From Actinomycetes bacterium (lineage in GTDB: Bacteria > Actinomycetota > Coriobacteriia > Coriobacteriales > Eggerthellaceae): a stretch of DNA of 64,000 bases. The notes beneath the pieces were generated by a model that searched no databases, had not been told where the DNA came from, and was given only the letters and a program-made list of their open reading frames with translations. The stretch covers positions 1 to 64,000 of the forward strand of contig JAEXAI010000022.1 in NCBI GenBank assembly GCA_023394615.1. The letters are read 5' to 3'. Shown here piece by piece: positions 25,283 through 34,137 of the stretch (position 1 is its first letter; each line of letters opens with the position of its first letter). The position numbers were made by a program, and so were the translations under genes.

Positions 25283-27508
25283 GTGAGGGGAATAGGAAAG
25301 CATGTCGGTAATGCGCCGAATCATAAGATGAAGCGTTCGCAAAACGGCCGCAGTGCCAATGGCGCATCGAGAAAAGTACGGGCGTTTCACGAAGACGATG
25401 GCGGGTTCTCGACGCTTGGAATGGTAATCGCACTTTTGCTTACCTTGTCATTGGTCTTCACGACGGCCCGCATCTACCGTATTGAGTCGATGGCTGCCGA
25501 TGTGCAGAATGTGGCCGATGCTGCGGTATTGGCCGCGGAAGGAGAAGTGGCCTCTTTCTACATCATCTCGCAGACGTGCGATGCTATCGTATTGTCCCTT
25601 TCCTTGACGGGCCTCGTGGCAGCCGGGCTGGGAACTGTGGCTTTGTGCGTTCCGGGCGCAGCGGCATTTTCGGCAAAACTGCTGGAAGCGGCTTCAAAAG
25701 TCCTTGAATCCAGAGACAGATTTGCCAAGAGTGCAAAATCGGGTTTGGAACATGTGCAAGAGTTGTTGCCCTACCTGGCGGCAGTGCAGGCGGCATCCGT
25801 GGCAAAGGGCAACGGTGACGGACGCCGTGATTATTGCGGCTTCGCCATATTGCTGCCCGCTGAAGGGGAGCCGGTGTCGGTAGGTGCGCTAGATGGTGCC
25901 CAAGACGCTTTGGACAAGATTGATGAAAAACGCGAGGGCATACAGGAGGCGGCTCGCGAAGCCGAAGATGCTGCTCGTGAGGCTGATGCCTGCAAACTGC
26001 GCGCCTTCATGGCTGATTGCGGCAATGCGCCGGGATATTGCATGTACGAACGCGCCGGGACGTTGTCACAATTGGACGCAACGCGCAATCCGCTGTATCG
26101 CAACGTGGAAAGCTGGTCGTTCAGTGTCGCTTTAGCACGCGCGCAGGCATACTATCCCGAGCGGCTCGCAAACGAGGAGCCCTTAGGACCATCTGTTGAA
26201 GAGCAAGTGAATTCAGCCCTGCGCAAGCGTTTCTACGAATATGCAGTGCAGGCTGTTTCCAAAGGGTACGTCCATGATGATCCGACTGGTTCATTCGAGG
26301 CGAATTTCCCTTTGTTGCCACGCAATACCGAACAGATGAAGCTGACTTCCTTGTATACCCAAAACGTCTACCCCGTAAGTACGGCGGCTCATGGAGCCTT
26401 GTGTATGCACGCTTGGGACGGGTGCCCTGCGCTGGCATCACAAACCTACGTAGGTATGGGGTCAATCGAGCAGATGGACTCTGGTTTCATGCAATGTGAA
26501 ATCTGCAAGTTCAATCCCTCCAGTATGGGCAACGTTGCCGCAGCTTCGACGTCAATTGAGAACGGTTTCGAATACCATTACCTCATCGTGGCAAATGAGG
26601 CGAAAGCGTATCAGGCCGAGCGCGAGCGATATGCTCCCGCTGCTCAGGCTGTGAAGATGCCGGTTGAGGAAATCATTTCCAGCTTGGGAGACCTGCTGAA
26701 AAGCGCCGCAGGCGCGCGAATCACCGCATATCCTCCTGGGCGATATGGGGCGGTTGCGGTGGTTGCAGATGTGAAAGGCGTGCCCGCCGATGAGCTTTCT
26801 CCCTCGTCTTTCGTGAGCAGCGACGCCAGCTTGGGGGCGAGTGCGGCCGTATCTGGGGCAACGTTGGCTGACGATAATCCTTCCGAATCGGAAAACATCA
26901 TCTCATCGTTTTTGGATAGGGTCTCCGACGATGCTTCTGGCTTCGGCGTGGAAGGCATACAGATAGTGCTTGACTTGTGGTCAGGGCTCCTGTTTTCCTA
27001 TGCGAAGGGGCAAGAATCGCTGGAGCAGGGAATAGAGAACGCAATCGATCGCATTCCTCTTGCTTCGTCAAGCGGTTTGGGAAAATGGGCAGCTGGCGCA
27101 TTTTCCGATGCGGTATCAGCAGTAGGGTTGCAGCCTGCGAAATTGGCTGCGCCGAAGCCTGTTCTTGTCAATACCGCGCATCCTCTGTCGCATGATTCCG
27201 GTCCGTATTCCGAAAAACTGTTACAAGTGAAAAAGAGCTATGCAAATCTGCCCGGATCAGGCACGGGCGACCCTCTTTCGGTGGCCGTTGACGCGCTTGA
27301 AGCAACTGCAATTGATGCGGTTGAGTCGTTAGGCGACAGGGCCGTGGTTGTGGAGGTGTCGATACTGGGGGCCGATGGACCGACCATACCAATCAGCATC
27401 ACCCTTCCACCTGCGGTAACAGAATACGCAAGCGGTATTGTCAAATCGATTGCCGAAGAGTTGCGCAGTCTTGTGGCTACAATTTCGGGGGTGCGCATAT
27501 GGCAGTGA
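25283..27508 (+). CDS. Large TadG-like pilus-associated protein
   Basis: 741 aa from the GTG at 25283, which has GGAGG in front. Residues ~45-65 give DDGG/FSTLGMVIALLLTLSLVF, a prepilin-like segment with Gly, not Glu, at +5, then a helix with ADVQNVADAAVLAAEGEV, the TadG N-terminal signature. The rest is a large extracellular region with a TM-like segment (VLSLSLTGLVAAGLGTVAL), a coiled stretch (~KIDEKREGIQEAAREAEDAAREADA) and Ser-rich C-terminal parts. It is much larger than ordinary TadG. Lack of Glu5 recalls tip-type minor pilins such as GspK (inference). Confidence 0.7.
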   Translation: MRGIGKHVGNAPNHKMKRSQNGRSANGASRKVRAFHEDDGGFSTLGMVIALLLTLSLVFTTARIYRIESMAADVQNVADAAVLAAEGEVASFYIISQTCDAIVLSLSLTGLVAAGLGTVALCVPGAAAFSAKLLEAASKVLESRDRFAKSAKSGLEHVQELLPYLAAVQAASVAKGNGDGRRDYCGFAILLPAEGEPVSVGALDGAQDALDKIDEKREGIQEAAREAEDAAREADACKLRAFMADCGNAPGYCMYERAGTLSQLDATRNPLYRNVESWSFSVALARAQAYYPERLANEEPLGPSVEEQVNSALRKRFYEYAVQAVSKGYVHDDPTGSFEANFPLLPRNTEQMKLTSLYTQNVYPVSTAAHGALCMHAWDGCPALASQTYVGMGSIEQMDSGFMQCEICKFNPSSMGNVAAASTSIENGFEYHYLIVANEAKAYQAERERYAPAAQAVKMPVEEIISSLGDLLKSAAGARITAYPPGRYGAVAVVADVKGVPADELSPSSFVSSDASLGASAAVSGATLADDNPSESENIISSFLDRVSDDASGFGVEGIQIVLDLWSGLLFSYAKGQESLEQGIENAIDRIPLASSSGLGKWAAGAFSDAVSAVGLQPAKLAAPKPVLVNTAHPLSHDSGPYSEKLLQVKKSYANLPGSGTGDPLSVAVDALEATAIDAVESLGDRAVVVEVSILGADGPTIPISITLPPAVTEYASGIVKSIAEELRSLVATISGVRIWQ

Positions 27509-27993
27509 CGCTGAAATGCGCTGATGCAATCGGCTCATGCCGACACAATTATCGGTGCAGTCTTTTGGATGACGGGGGAAAGCGCGGTCAGATGACGGTC
27601 GAGATGGTCATCGCGCTCCCTGTGATGCTCGTTGTGGCTATTATTGCGGTTAACGCGTTGTTGTTCTTTTCAGAGTGCGCGGCATTTGACCGTCTTGCCA
27701 AAGACGCAGTGCGCATACATGCTACGGCTCCAGGTTATGGTGAGGAAACGAGCAGGTGCCTTGCGAACATTCAAGCTGATTTGGGAGAATCATTCGATAA
27801 GGAATACCTCCACGTGTCGGTGTCTGCGCAAGGTCGAGAGCTTGGACATGTATGCTTCATTGCCGCGCTTGATTTCACACCGACGTTGTTCGGGCGCTCG
27901 TTTTCCGGGTCGGTGTTTGGGGTGTCTATGCCAACGCTGCATCACGAAACGTCCCTGACGATAAGTCCTTACAGGCCGGGGGTAATCGTGTGA
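27499..27993 (+). CDS. Second TadE-like minor pilin
   Basis: 164 aa. ATG 27499 overlaps the preceding gene by 10 bp. After a ~30-residue Cys-containing leader come KRG/QMTVEMVIALPVMLVVAIIAVNAL (Gly; Glu at +5) and a ~100-aa soluble domain (CFIAALDFTPTLFG). Minor pilin candidate. It overlaps the next gene by 4 bp. Confidence 0.72.
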   Translation: MAVTLKCADAIGSCRHNYRCSLLDDGGKRGQMTVEMVIALPVMLVVAIIAVNALLFFSECAAFDRLAKDAVRIHATAPGYGEETSRCLANIQADLGESFDKEYLHVSVSAQGRELGHVCFIAALDFTPTLFGRSFSGSVFGVSMPTLHHETSLTISPYRPGVIV

Positions 27994-28553
27994 GTGCGAA
28001 AAAGAAAGTTTCCCAAAGGCGACGTTGCTGCCGTTCGATAGCGATTATCGCTGTTTCCGCTTGCGTGTTTAGCGCGATAGGCACAGGTGTACAGGCGTTT
28101 TCATCTGCGTCTGCTGCAGAATTCGCCAGTGCGGCAGCAGGCGCATATGGAGGTGATAGCGCGAGCGCGCTTGAAGAGGCTCGCCTGTTTGGCTTGTTCG
28201 GCGCCGCGACAGGTGCGACGGCTAATGCCGGTATCCAACGTGACGCTTTCGCGAAACTGCCCGAAGGATTCGAACAGGAATGTTTCAGCGTCTCAGACTG
28301 CAGCGACGTGCGCGCTGCCGAAAACGGCCGCATCGTCGGATTGTTGCAAGATGGGGATGCTCGGGACGCGGCTTCGCATGTCGATGAGGCGATGGAGCAT
28401 GCTGGATGGATGAGGGTAGGTGGAGAGGTGGAATCGCTGGTTGTTGCATATAGCAAATCGAGCGGGAGCCTTCGATGGGTGAATATCACGTTTACGCCCG
28501 TGGATGATGCGACCTCCATAGTCCTCGTTTTCGATGAAAGGGGAAAAGGCTGA
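27990..28553 (+). CDS. Secreted or anchored protein of unknown function in the Tad cluster
   Basis: 187 aa from the GTG at 27990 (TGTGA overlap). A strongly basic start (KKKVSQRRRCCR) and hydrophobic segment SIAIIAVSACVFSAIG give a signal anchor, followed by Ala-rich SASAAEFASAAAGAYGG and a ~100-aa soluble domain (KLPEGFEQECFSVSDC; WVNITFTPVDDATSIVLVF). I recognise no family. Coupling to pilin genes on both sides suggests pilus assembly or display. Confidence 0.65.
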   Translation: MSAKKKVSQRRRCCRSIAIIAVSACVFSAIGTGVQAFSSASAAEFASAAAGAYGGDSASALEEARLFGLFGAATGATANAGIQRDAFAKLPEGFEQECFSVSDCSDVRAAENGRIVGLLQDGDARDAASHVDEAMEHAGWMRVGGEVESLVVAYSKSSGSLRWVNITFTPVDDATSIVLVFDERGKG

Positions 28554-28861
28554 TGGGGCGATTGTTGATTGCGTCGACTCGAAAGGACCGTCTGCGGGGA
28601 CTAATCGGACGGGATCTTGATGATGGCATGTTGCTGCTGCTGCCATGCAACGATATCCATACATTTGGCATGGAGTATGCCATCGACGTGGCTTTTCTGG
28701 ACAGGCGGGGCCGTGTAGTCGAATCGCGGCGCGATGTTTTGCCAAAGCGACGAATGCACTGCCGCGGCGCATATGCGACCATTGAGCGATTCTCGCAGCC
28801 GATGGGTCCATGGCTTCAAGAAGGCGATTATCTGCATGTTTTCGAATACGAGGAGGACTGA
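28553..28861 (+). CDS. DUF192 family protein
   Basis: 102 aa. DUF192 signature: RDLDDGMLLLLPCNDIHTFGMEYAIDVAFLDRRGRVVE, and a C-terminal GDYLHVF strand. The family is small, often secreted in other species, of unknown biochemical role; here there is no signal peptide. The ATG shares its A with the preceding stop (TGATG). Its embedding in a Tad operon is worth noting. Confidence 0.82.
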   Translation: MGRLLIASTRKDRLRGLIGRDLDDGMLLLLPCNDIHTFGMEYAIDVAFLDRRGRVVESRRDVLPKRRMHCRGAYATIERFSQPMGPWLQEGDYLHVFEYEED

Positions 28862-28862
28862 A

Positions 28863-29390
28863 ATGAAGACTTGTCCGGTGTGTCAAGCGCTCTGCTTTGA
28901 TGATATGGCCGTTTGCTTCGGCTGTATGCACCGCTTTGAGGATGGGGAAGGGGGACAGCCCGGAGCGTCAGCGCAACCGCGTGCCGTGCAACCGCGTGCC
29001 GTGCAGCCCGGAGCGTCAGCGCAACCGCAGGCCGTGCAGCCGCATGCCGTGCAACCGCGTGCCGTGCAGCCGCATGTGGATTCCCGAAACGTTCCTCCTG
29101 TAGATATGCAGCCTACTGTTCCGAGTCAGCCTGATGGGTTTGCGGTGCAAGAGGCTGAAGATGCGCATGCGTTCGCTCGGCACACAGCAGATGAACGTCC
29201 GCGCGGGCGTCATGAAAAGGGTGTCGGAAGCGAAAAGCGCAGGTTGCAAGCTGCTATGGGCTATCCGCTAACGGGGGCATCGGCCCTTCCGGCTGAGCTC
29301 GTTTTAGATGGGATGCGTTTTCAGTTGGTGGTGAGCCTTCAGCCGATTGAAGATGATGCGTGCGAAGGGGCACCCCTCAGGTCCGAATAG
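28863..29390 (+). CDS. Zinc-ribbon protein with Pro/Gln repeat linker
   Basis: 175 aa from ATG 28863. Residues 1-26 are a zinc ribbon (CPVC and CFGC, KTCPVCQALCFDDMAVCFGCMHRF). Residues ~33-72 are a tandem VQPRA/VQPHA and GASAQP repeat. A conserved-looking C-terminal strand LVLDGMRFQLVVSLQP ends near the terminus. It is the last gene of the Tad string; function unknown. Confidence 0.75.
   Translation: MKTCPVCQALCFDDMAVCFGCMHRFEDGEGGQPGASAQPRAVQPRAVQPGASAQPQAVQPHAVQPRAVQPHVDSRNVPPVDMQPTVPSQPDGFAVQEAEDAHAFARHTADERPRGRHEKGVGSEKRRLQAAMGYPLTGASALPAELVLDGMRFQLVVSLQPIEDDACEGAPLRSE
28959..29079. repeat. In-frame 48-bp and 15-bp repeats coding the linker
   Basis: 48-bp units begin at 28959 and 29007 and are built from 15-bp subunits coding VQP(R/H/Q)A; all are multiples of three, so length change would keep the frame. 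Confidence 0.85.
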
Positions 29391-29408
29391 GTTTACAGCA
29401 GTGGCGGG

Positions 29409-29753
29409 TTACTGTGAAATGACGGCCCTATATGCTTTTATGCTCGCTTTCTGCATTTCCGCTGTCAGAGCATCGTAGGCATCAAGCAGTTTCAAGCAAT
29501 CTTCGGTCAGCGTGCTACCGTGAGCGCCGTCGCGCACCAAAAGCTGTATCCCCAGTGCTTTTTCGGTATCCTTTATGATGCGCCATGCTTTACTATAGGC
29601 CATGCCCATGGCCTTTGCGGCGGCATTCAAAGATCCGGTCTCGCGAACGCCCTTGCACAACGCATATATGCCGGGGCCGAACATGGCATTGTCGCTCGAC
29701 GCATTGTTTCCGATGGTGATCTTCACACTCGGTGTCAAATCTTGCAAACCCAT
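29409..29753 (-). CDS. ModE-like winged-helix regulator (DNA-binding domain only)
   Basis: 114 aa. The sequence FGPGIYALCKGVRETGSLNAAAKAMGMAYSKAWRIIKDTEK is the LysR/ModE-type HTH, followed by LLVRDGAHGSTLTEDC wing. The molybdate-binding TOBE domains are absent, so it senses something else or acts with a partner. It is 48 bp downstream of thrC on the same strand, with a palindrome in between. moeA-mog are 19 kb away, so a molybdenum link is only suggestive. Confidence 0.78.
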   Translation of the reverse strand: MGLQDLTPSVKITIGNNASSDNAMFGPGIYALCKGVRETGSLNAAAKAMGMAYSKAWRIIKDTEKALGIQLLVRDGAHGSTLTEDCLKLLDAYDALTAEMQKASIKAYRAVISQ

Positions 29754-29795
29754 AGCGCGACCTAGCCTTTCCGGCTTCCCTGTGTTCCCTCTAGT

Positions 29796-29810
29796 ACGGT
29801 ATTATACCGT
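29796..29810. promoter_or_regulatory. Perfect palindrome at the thrC stop, upstream of the ModE-like gene
   Basis: ACGGTAT (29796-29802), T, ATACCGT (29804-29810). The thrC TAA lies in its centre. It is ~43 bp upstream of the regulator's start codon, so it may be its own operator; no T tract follows, so it is not a terminator. Confidence 0.35.
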
Positions 29811-31358
29811 TTCGCTCGACTTCAGGAAATCAATTGTTGCAGACTCAACCGATGTCGTGCTCTTGTCTATTATCTGGCTGAAGCGAACGGGTGCAGAATC
29901 CAGCGAAGCAAGGCCTGCAGGGATGAAGCTTTGCCCGGTCTCTTTAGCAATCAAGTCGTTGAGCTGGCAGCCTGTCAGCTCATTGACATCTGCGGGAAGT
30001 GCGCAATTTGCCTCGATGTCATGTAGCGCGCGATAGACGTTAGAGCCGAACTTCGCCCAATGGGCAGTGCTGGCGATGAGTACCGGGTTTTCGCCGCGCA
30101 GGCGCTCAGCCGCACGGTATGCAACGGCGGTATGGGGATCGAGCAGGTAGTCGTGTTTGCTGAACACCTTTTTGATGGTGGAGAGGCATTCCTGGTTGTC
30201 TACTGAGTCGCCCGAGAAGTCCTCGCGCATGCGGGCAAAGGTTTGCTCGTCTACGCGGAAGCGCTTCTGCGATTTCAGGTCGTCCATCCAGCCAGCAATG
30301 GCTTGTGCGTTGCGCCCCGTGAGCTCGAAGAGCTGACGCTCGAGATTCGATGACACGAGAATGTCCATGGAAGGGCTAGGGGTCAGCACGAATTCGCGGT
30401 CGGATATGTCGTAGGTTCCCGTGTTGATAAAATCAGTCAGCACGCGGTTGGTGTTGCTGGCGCACAGCAAACGCTCGATGGGAGTGCCCATCTGCTTGGC
30501 GTACCAAGCGGCCAATATATTGCCGAAATTGCCCGTGGGCACGCATACGTCTATTGGTTGCCCGGCTTCCACTTTACCGCTTGCCGCCAATTGTGCATAG
30601 CTGGAGATGTAGTAAACCACTTGGGGCAGCAGTCGTCCCCAGTTGATGGAGTTCGCGCTCGAAAGCGCCACGCCCTCTTCGCGCAGGAGTTTTTCGTTGA
30701 ATGCCACGTCGCCGAACACGCTTTTCGCGGCTGACTGGCAGTCATCGAAATTACCGCGCACGGCCCAGACCATCACGTTGTCACCGGACTGTGTGGCCAT
30801 CTGCTTGCGCTGGATGTCGCTGACACCGCCGTCGGGATACATGACTGCGATGCTGACGCCGGGTTTGTTCTTGAAACCTTCCAGTGCTGCTTTACCCGTG
30901 TCGCCTGACGTGGCCACGAGGATAAGGAAACGGTGATCGATGAGGCCGCCATCGCGTAGTTTCTGGGCGCTCGCGCTGAAGAACAAAGGAAGGCATTGCA
31001 GCGCCATATCTTTGAAAGCGCTGGTTGGGCCATGCCAAAGCTCGAGTATATGGGTATCGGCATCAAGTGAGGTAATGGGGCATATGTCGGTGTCGTCGAA
31101 GTTGTTTCCGTAGGCTGAGGCCATCAAATCATCAATCTGCTCATCGGGCAAATCGACACCGAACGCTTTGTAGACGGTGGCGGCTCGTTGCGCATAAGGC
31201 ACACCTGCCAAATCAATTATCTGCTGCAGGCTCATATGTGGGATACTTTGAGGAACGTAGAGTCCGCCGCCTTCGGCAAGGCCGTTCACGACCGCCTGAG
31301 TGAAGGGGACCGCAACGCCTGTGCGCCCGCGCGTGTCCGTGTAAAGATTCGCCGACAT
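29802..31358 (-). CDS. thrC: Threonine synthase
   Basis: 518 aa; PLP-dependent conversion of O-phosphohomoserine to threonine. The N-terminal motif (YTDTRG), Lys116 in GPTSAFKDMALQ (PLP Schiff base), LVATSGDTGKAALEGF (phosphate loop), SINWGRLLPQ and CVPTGNFGNILA are conserved in the class-2 (bacterial long) enzyme. Slightly longer than usual at the C-terminus. Stands alone, divergent from feoA. Confidence 0.95.
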   Translation of the reverse strand: MSANLYTDTRGRTGVAVPFTQAVVNGLAEGGGLYVPQSIPHMSLQQIIDLAGVPYAQRAATVYKAFGVDLPDEQIDDLMASAYGNNFDDTDICPITSLDADTHILELWHGPTSAFKDMALQCLPLFFSASAQKLRDGGLIDHRFLILVATSGDTGKAALEGFKNKPGVSIAVMYPDGGVSDIQRKQMATQSGDNVMVWAVRGNFDDCQSAAKSVFGDVAFNEKLLREEGVALSSANSINWGRLLPQVVYYISSYAQLAASGKVEAGQPIDVCVPTGNFGNILAAWYAKQMGTPIERLLCASNTNRVLTDFINTGTYDISDREFVLTPSPSMDILVSSNLERQLFELTGRNAQAIAGWMDDLKSQKRFRVDEQTFARMREDFSGDSVDNQECLSTIKKVFSKHDYLLDPHTAVAYRAAERLRGENPVLIASTAHWAKFGSNVYRALHDIEANCALPADVNELTGCQLNDLIAKETGQSFIPAGLASLDSAPVRFSQIIDKSTTSVESATIDFLKSSETV

Positions 31359-31728
31359 ATATCGCTCTTTCTCGTTTTGGCCACCGTGATGGCACGGAAG
31401 CCGTGAAGGTCAATGCGCCCAGTATACTATGACCGGATAAAGCGCGGGCTGTTTCCCAAGGCGGTTTCATGCAATGCGCAATTGTGCGCTTCACCGATGT
31501 CTGTGCTGGGCGAGTTGTCGAATCCCTCTCTTGTGCGCTTTCTCGTGCGGTTTTCGAAAACCCGAATTTGGGCGTTGCGCCGATGGCCGTCATGCACTAA
31601 AGTATCTCACGAGAGATAACCATGGTAAACTTTCCGCGCATGCGGGTTGCAATTTCGCACGATTCGGCTTTGTTGGTCGGGCGGCTTGTCCGTACATGCG
31701 CGAAGGGCTCGTTCGAGAGGAACGACGC
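31359..31728. other. Intergenic region between thrC and feoA
   Basis: 370 bp holding both divergent promoters. GCGCA-ATTG-TGCGC (31476-31489) is a small palindrome; a second, more regulatory-looking one is listed separately. A frame running through it ahead of feoA has no conserved sequence. Confidence 0.45.
31603..31618. promoter_or_regulatory. Candidate iron-regulator operator upstream of feoA
   Basis: TATCTC-ACGA-GAGATA is a perfect 6+4+6 palindrome 111 bp before the feoA start. A DtxR-family gene ends the operon, but the site does not match the classic DtxR box, so assignment is tentative. Confidence 0.35.
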
Positions 31729-31944
31729 GTGCTGCTAAGCAAAACGAAAGCGGGTGGCGAATATGTCATCACCGCCTGTCATGCCAAAGGGCCCACACGG
31801 GCTCGGCTGGATAGCTTGGGGCTGGTGGTAGGCGAGCAGATAAACGTGCTTTCCTCCAGCTGGGCTGGTCAAATACTGGAAATCAAAGGATCGCGTCTGG
31901 CATTGTGCAAGTCGGTTTCCGATTCCATGGAGGTGGCCGACTAG
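31729..31944 (+). CDS. feoA: Ferrous iron transport protein A
   Basis: 71 aa from the GTG at 31729, with GAGAGG eight bases upstream; this length fits FeoA (~75 aa). SH3-like FeoA domain: LDSLGLVVGEQINVLS and ILEIKGSRLALCKSVSDSMEV. It helps FeoB import Fe(II), probably by binding its cytosolic domain. feoB starts at the next base after the stop. Confidence 0.9.
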   Translation: MLLSKTKAGGEYVITACHAKGPTRARLDSLGLVVGEQINVLSSSWAGQILEIKGSRLALCKSVSDSMEVAD

Positions 31945-34017
31945 ATGTCAGACGACAAAAAGACCTATGCGCTTATCGGAAACCCCAATTGCGGGAAGAC
32001 CACCCTGTTCAACGAATTAACCGGCACATCTCAGCACGTGGGGAACTGGCCGGGTGTGACCGTGGAGAAAAAGGAAGGCGTGCTGCGAGATGAGTATGGC
32101 GAGGCGGGCATCGTCGATTTGCCAGGTATCTATTCGCTGAACAGCTATTCCATCGAAGAGAGGGTTTCGCGCGCATTCATAATCGACGAGCGTCCCGATG
32201 TGGTGATCGACATCGTGGAAGCCACAAACATCGAGCGCAATCTTTTCCTTACGTGCCAAATCGCCGAACTGGGCGTGCCTTTGGTCGTGGCTGTGAACAT
32301 GATGGACGAGGCGGAAAAAGCGGGCGACTCCATTGACTGTGAGGCGCTTTCCAATTTGCTGGGCCTGCCGGTCATGCCTATAACCGCAGTTACCGGCGAA
32401 GGAGTTATCGAGCTTATGCATACCGTGGGCATGCATAAACTGATGGAAAAGGTGGAATACGAATCGGAATCGCCGTTTCACGAGGGCGAAGACGAGCATG
32501 GCCATGGTTTCCAAGATGTGGAAGATCCGTTGGAGCATCGTTTGGATCACCATACCGACACCGAAGGTCGCACAAATGCGCTCATCGCGAAATACAAGTA
32601 CCACAACCACTATAAAGGCCCTATGACCTTTCAGCCTTCCAAAGACCATCCGCTCACTGACGATCAAGTAACCGAGAACGCGAATCGTCGTTATGCTTTC
32701 ATCAAGCAGGTTATGAGCCAAAGTGTGAAAAGAGGTCGTCCGGCAGGGCAGGTAAACGGCTCCGATCGTGCCGACAAGGTGCTTACGAACCGCTTTTTCG
32801 GCATCCCGATTTTCCTGCTCATTATGTTCTTCATGTTCCATTGCACGTTCTCGAATGATTTTCTGGGTCTCAACGCGCTGTTCGGAATGGAAGCCGTCCC
32901 TAGCCCTGGCATTTGGCTGCAAGGGCTAGCCCAAGCGCTCGTCGATGTCATCACGCAGGGGCTCATACCTCTGTTCACGCCGGGCACGTGGATGTATGGG
33001 CTGGTCATCGATGGTATTTGCGGCGGCGTGGGAGCTGTGCTGTCGTTTTTGCCACAGATTTGCGTGCTGTTCTTTTTCCTGACGCTACTCGAAGACATGG
33101 GATATATGGCTCGCGCCGCGTTCATCATGGACCGTGCGCTGCGCCCGTTCGGATTGTCTGGTAAAAGCTTCGTGCCGATGCTCATGGGATTTGGTTGCAA
33201 CGTGCCCGCGATGATGGCGTGTCGCACCATGGAAAGCGAAGAGGACCGCAAGATCACGCTGTTTTTGGTGCCGTTTATGAGTTGCGGTGCGCGTGCCCCC
33301 ATTTATCTGGTGTTCGCATCGGCCTTTTTCGCCGATAACGCCGATGTGATGGTGCTGTGCCTCTACATGTTTGGCATCATAATTGCCGTGTTGACAGGTT
33401 GGCTGCTGAAAAAATTCGTGTTCAAGGGGCAGACGACGCCGCTCATCATCGAGCTGCCACGCTATCGTGCGCCGCATTTCAAGTCGTTGGGAATCGCATT
33501 GTGGGGCACCATCAAAGATTATCTGCAGCGTGCCGGTACAATCATCTTCGTGATGTCGGTGGTCGTCTGGTTCTTTAGCAACTTCGGTTTCAACGCCACC
33601 GGTTTCGGCATGACCGATATCGAAAGTTCGCTGCTCTCGGTAGCTGGTGCCGCTATTGCGCCGTTATTCTCGCCGCTGGGCTTCGGTTTCTGGGCAGCTG
33701 CGGTATCCTTGATTACAGGGTTCGTGGCGAAGGAATCCGTTATCGGCACGTTGGGCGTGCTGGCGGGGCAGACAAGCGATGCGGGGTCAGGCGTGTTGAA
33801 CGCCGCTGCGCTTTCGGCTTTGGGATTCACACCGGCCTCCGGATTCTCGTTCATGGTATTTTCGCTGCTGTATCTGCCGTGCTTTGCTACGGTGGCTACG
33901 CTCAAGCGCGAGAGCAATTCATGGAAATGGACGTTCGCTCAGATGGGGTATTCGTTCGCCGTTGCCTGGATATGCTCGGCTGTTGCCTACCAGTTTGCTT
34001 TAGTGCTGGGCGTGTAG
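31945..34017 (+). CDS. feoB: Ferrous iron transporter B
   Basis: 690 aa. Cytosolic GTPase first: G1 GNPNCGKT (residues 12-19), NWPGVTVEKKEG (switch I), DLPGIYSL (G3), VAVNMMDEA (G4). Residues ~178-250 are a His/Asp/Glu-rich insertion (EDEHGHGF, HRLDHHTD, YHNHYKG) before the membrane part. Membrane gates carry FGCNVPAM and SCGARAPIYL in two Gate motifs. Imports Fe2+ in anaerobic or low-oxygen conditions. The His-rich stretch may bind metal (inference). Confidence 0.95.
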   Translation: MSDDKKTYALIGNPNCGKTTLFNELTGTSQHVGNWPGVTVEKKEGVLRDEYGEAGIVDLPGIYSLNSYSIEERVSRAFIIDERPDVVIDIVEATNIERNLFLTCQIAELGVPLVVAVNMMDEAEKAGDSIDCEALSNLLGLPVMPITAVTGEGVIELMHTVGMHKLMEKVEYESESPFHEGEDEHGHGFQDVEDPLEHRLDHHTDTEGRTNALIAKYKYHNHYKGPMTFQPSKDHPLTDDQVTENANRRYAFIKQVMSQSVKRGRPAGQVNGSDRADKVLTNRFFGIPIFLLIMFFMFHCTFSNDFLGLNALFGMEAVPSPGIWLQGLAQALVDVITQGLIPLFTPGTWMYGLVIDGICGGVGAVLSFLPQICVLFFFLTLLEDMGYMARAAFIMDRALRPFGLSGKSFVPMLMGFGCNVPAMMACRTMESEEDRKITLFLVPFMSCGARAPIYLVFASAFFADNADVMVLCLYMFGIIIAVLTGWLLKKFVFKGQTTPLIIELPRYRAPHFKSLGIALWGTIKDYLQRAGTIIFVMSVVVWFFSNFGFNATGFGMTDIESSLLSVAGAAIAPLFSPLGFGFWAAAVSLITGFVAKESVIGTLGVLAGQTSDAGSGVLNAAALSALGFTPASGFSFMVFSLLYLPCFATVATLKRESNSWKWTFAQMGYSFAVAWICSAVAYQFALVLGV

Positions 34018-34137
34018 CAGCTTGCACGACCAGTGATGGACGGAGACGCGCTACGCCCATTCGCGATGTGTATTTTCATCATCAAGCGCGGCTTTATGGG
34101 GAAATAACTAAAAGGCTTGCGAACAGGAGGACATCCG

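Noticed and set aside
29796..29810. Terminator for thrC
   Set aside because: Stem is short and AT-rich with no T tract on the minus strand; stop codon lies inside it.
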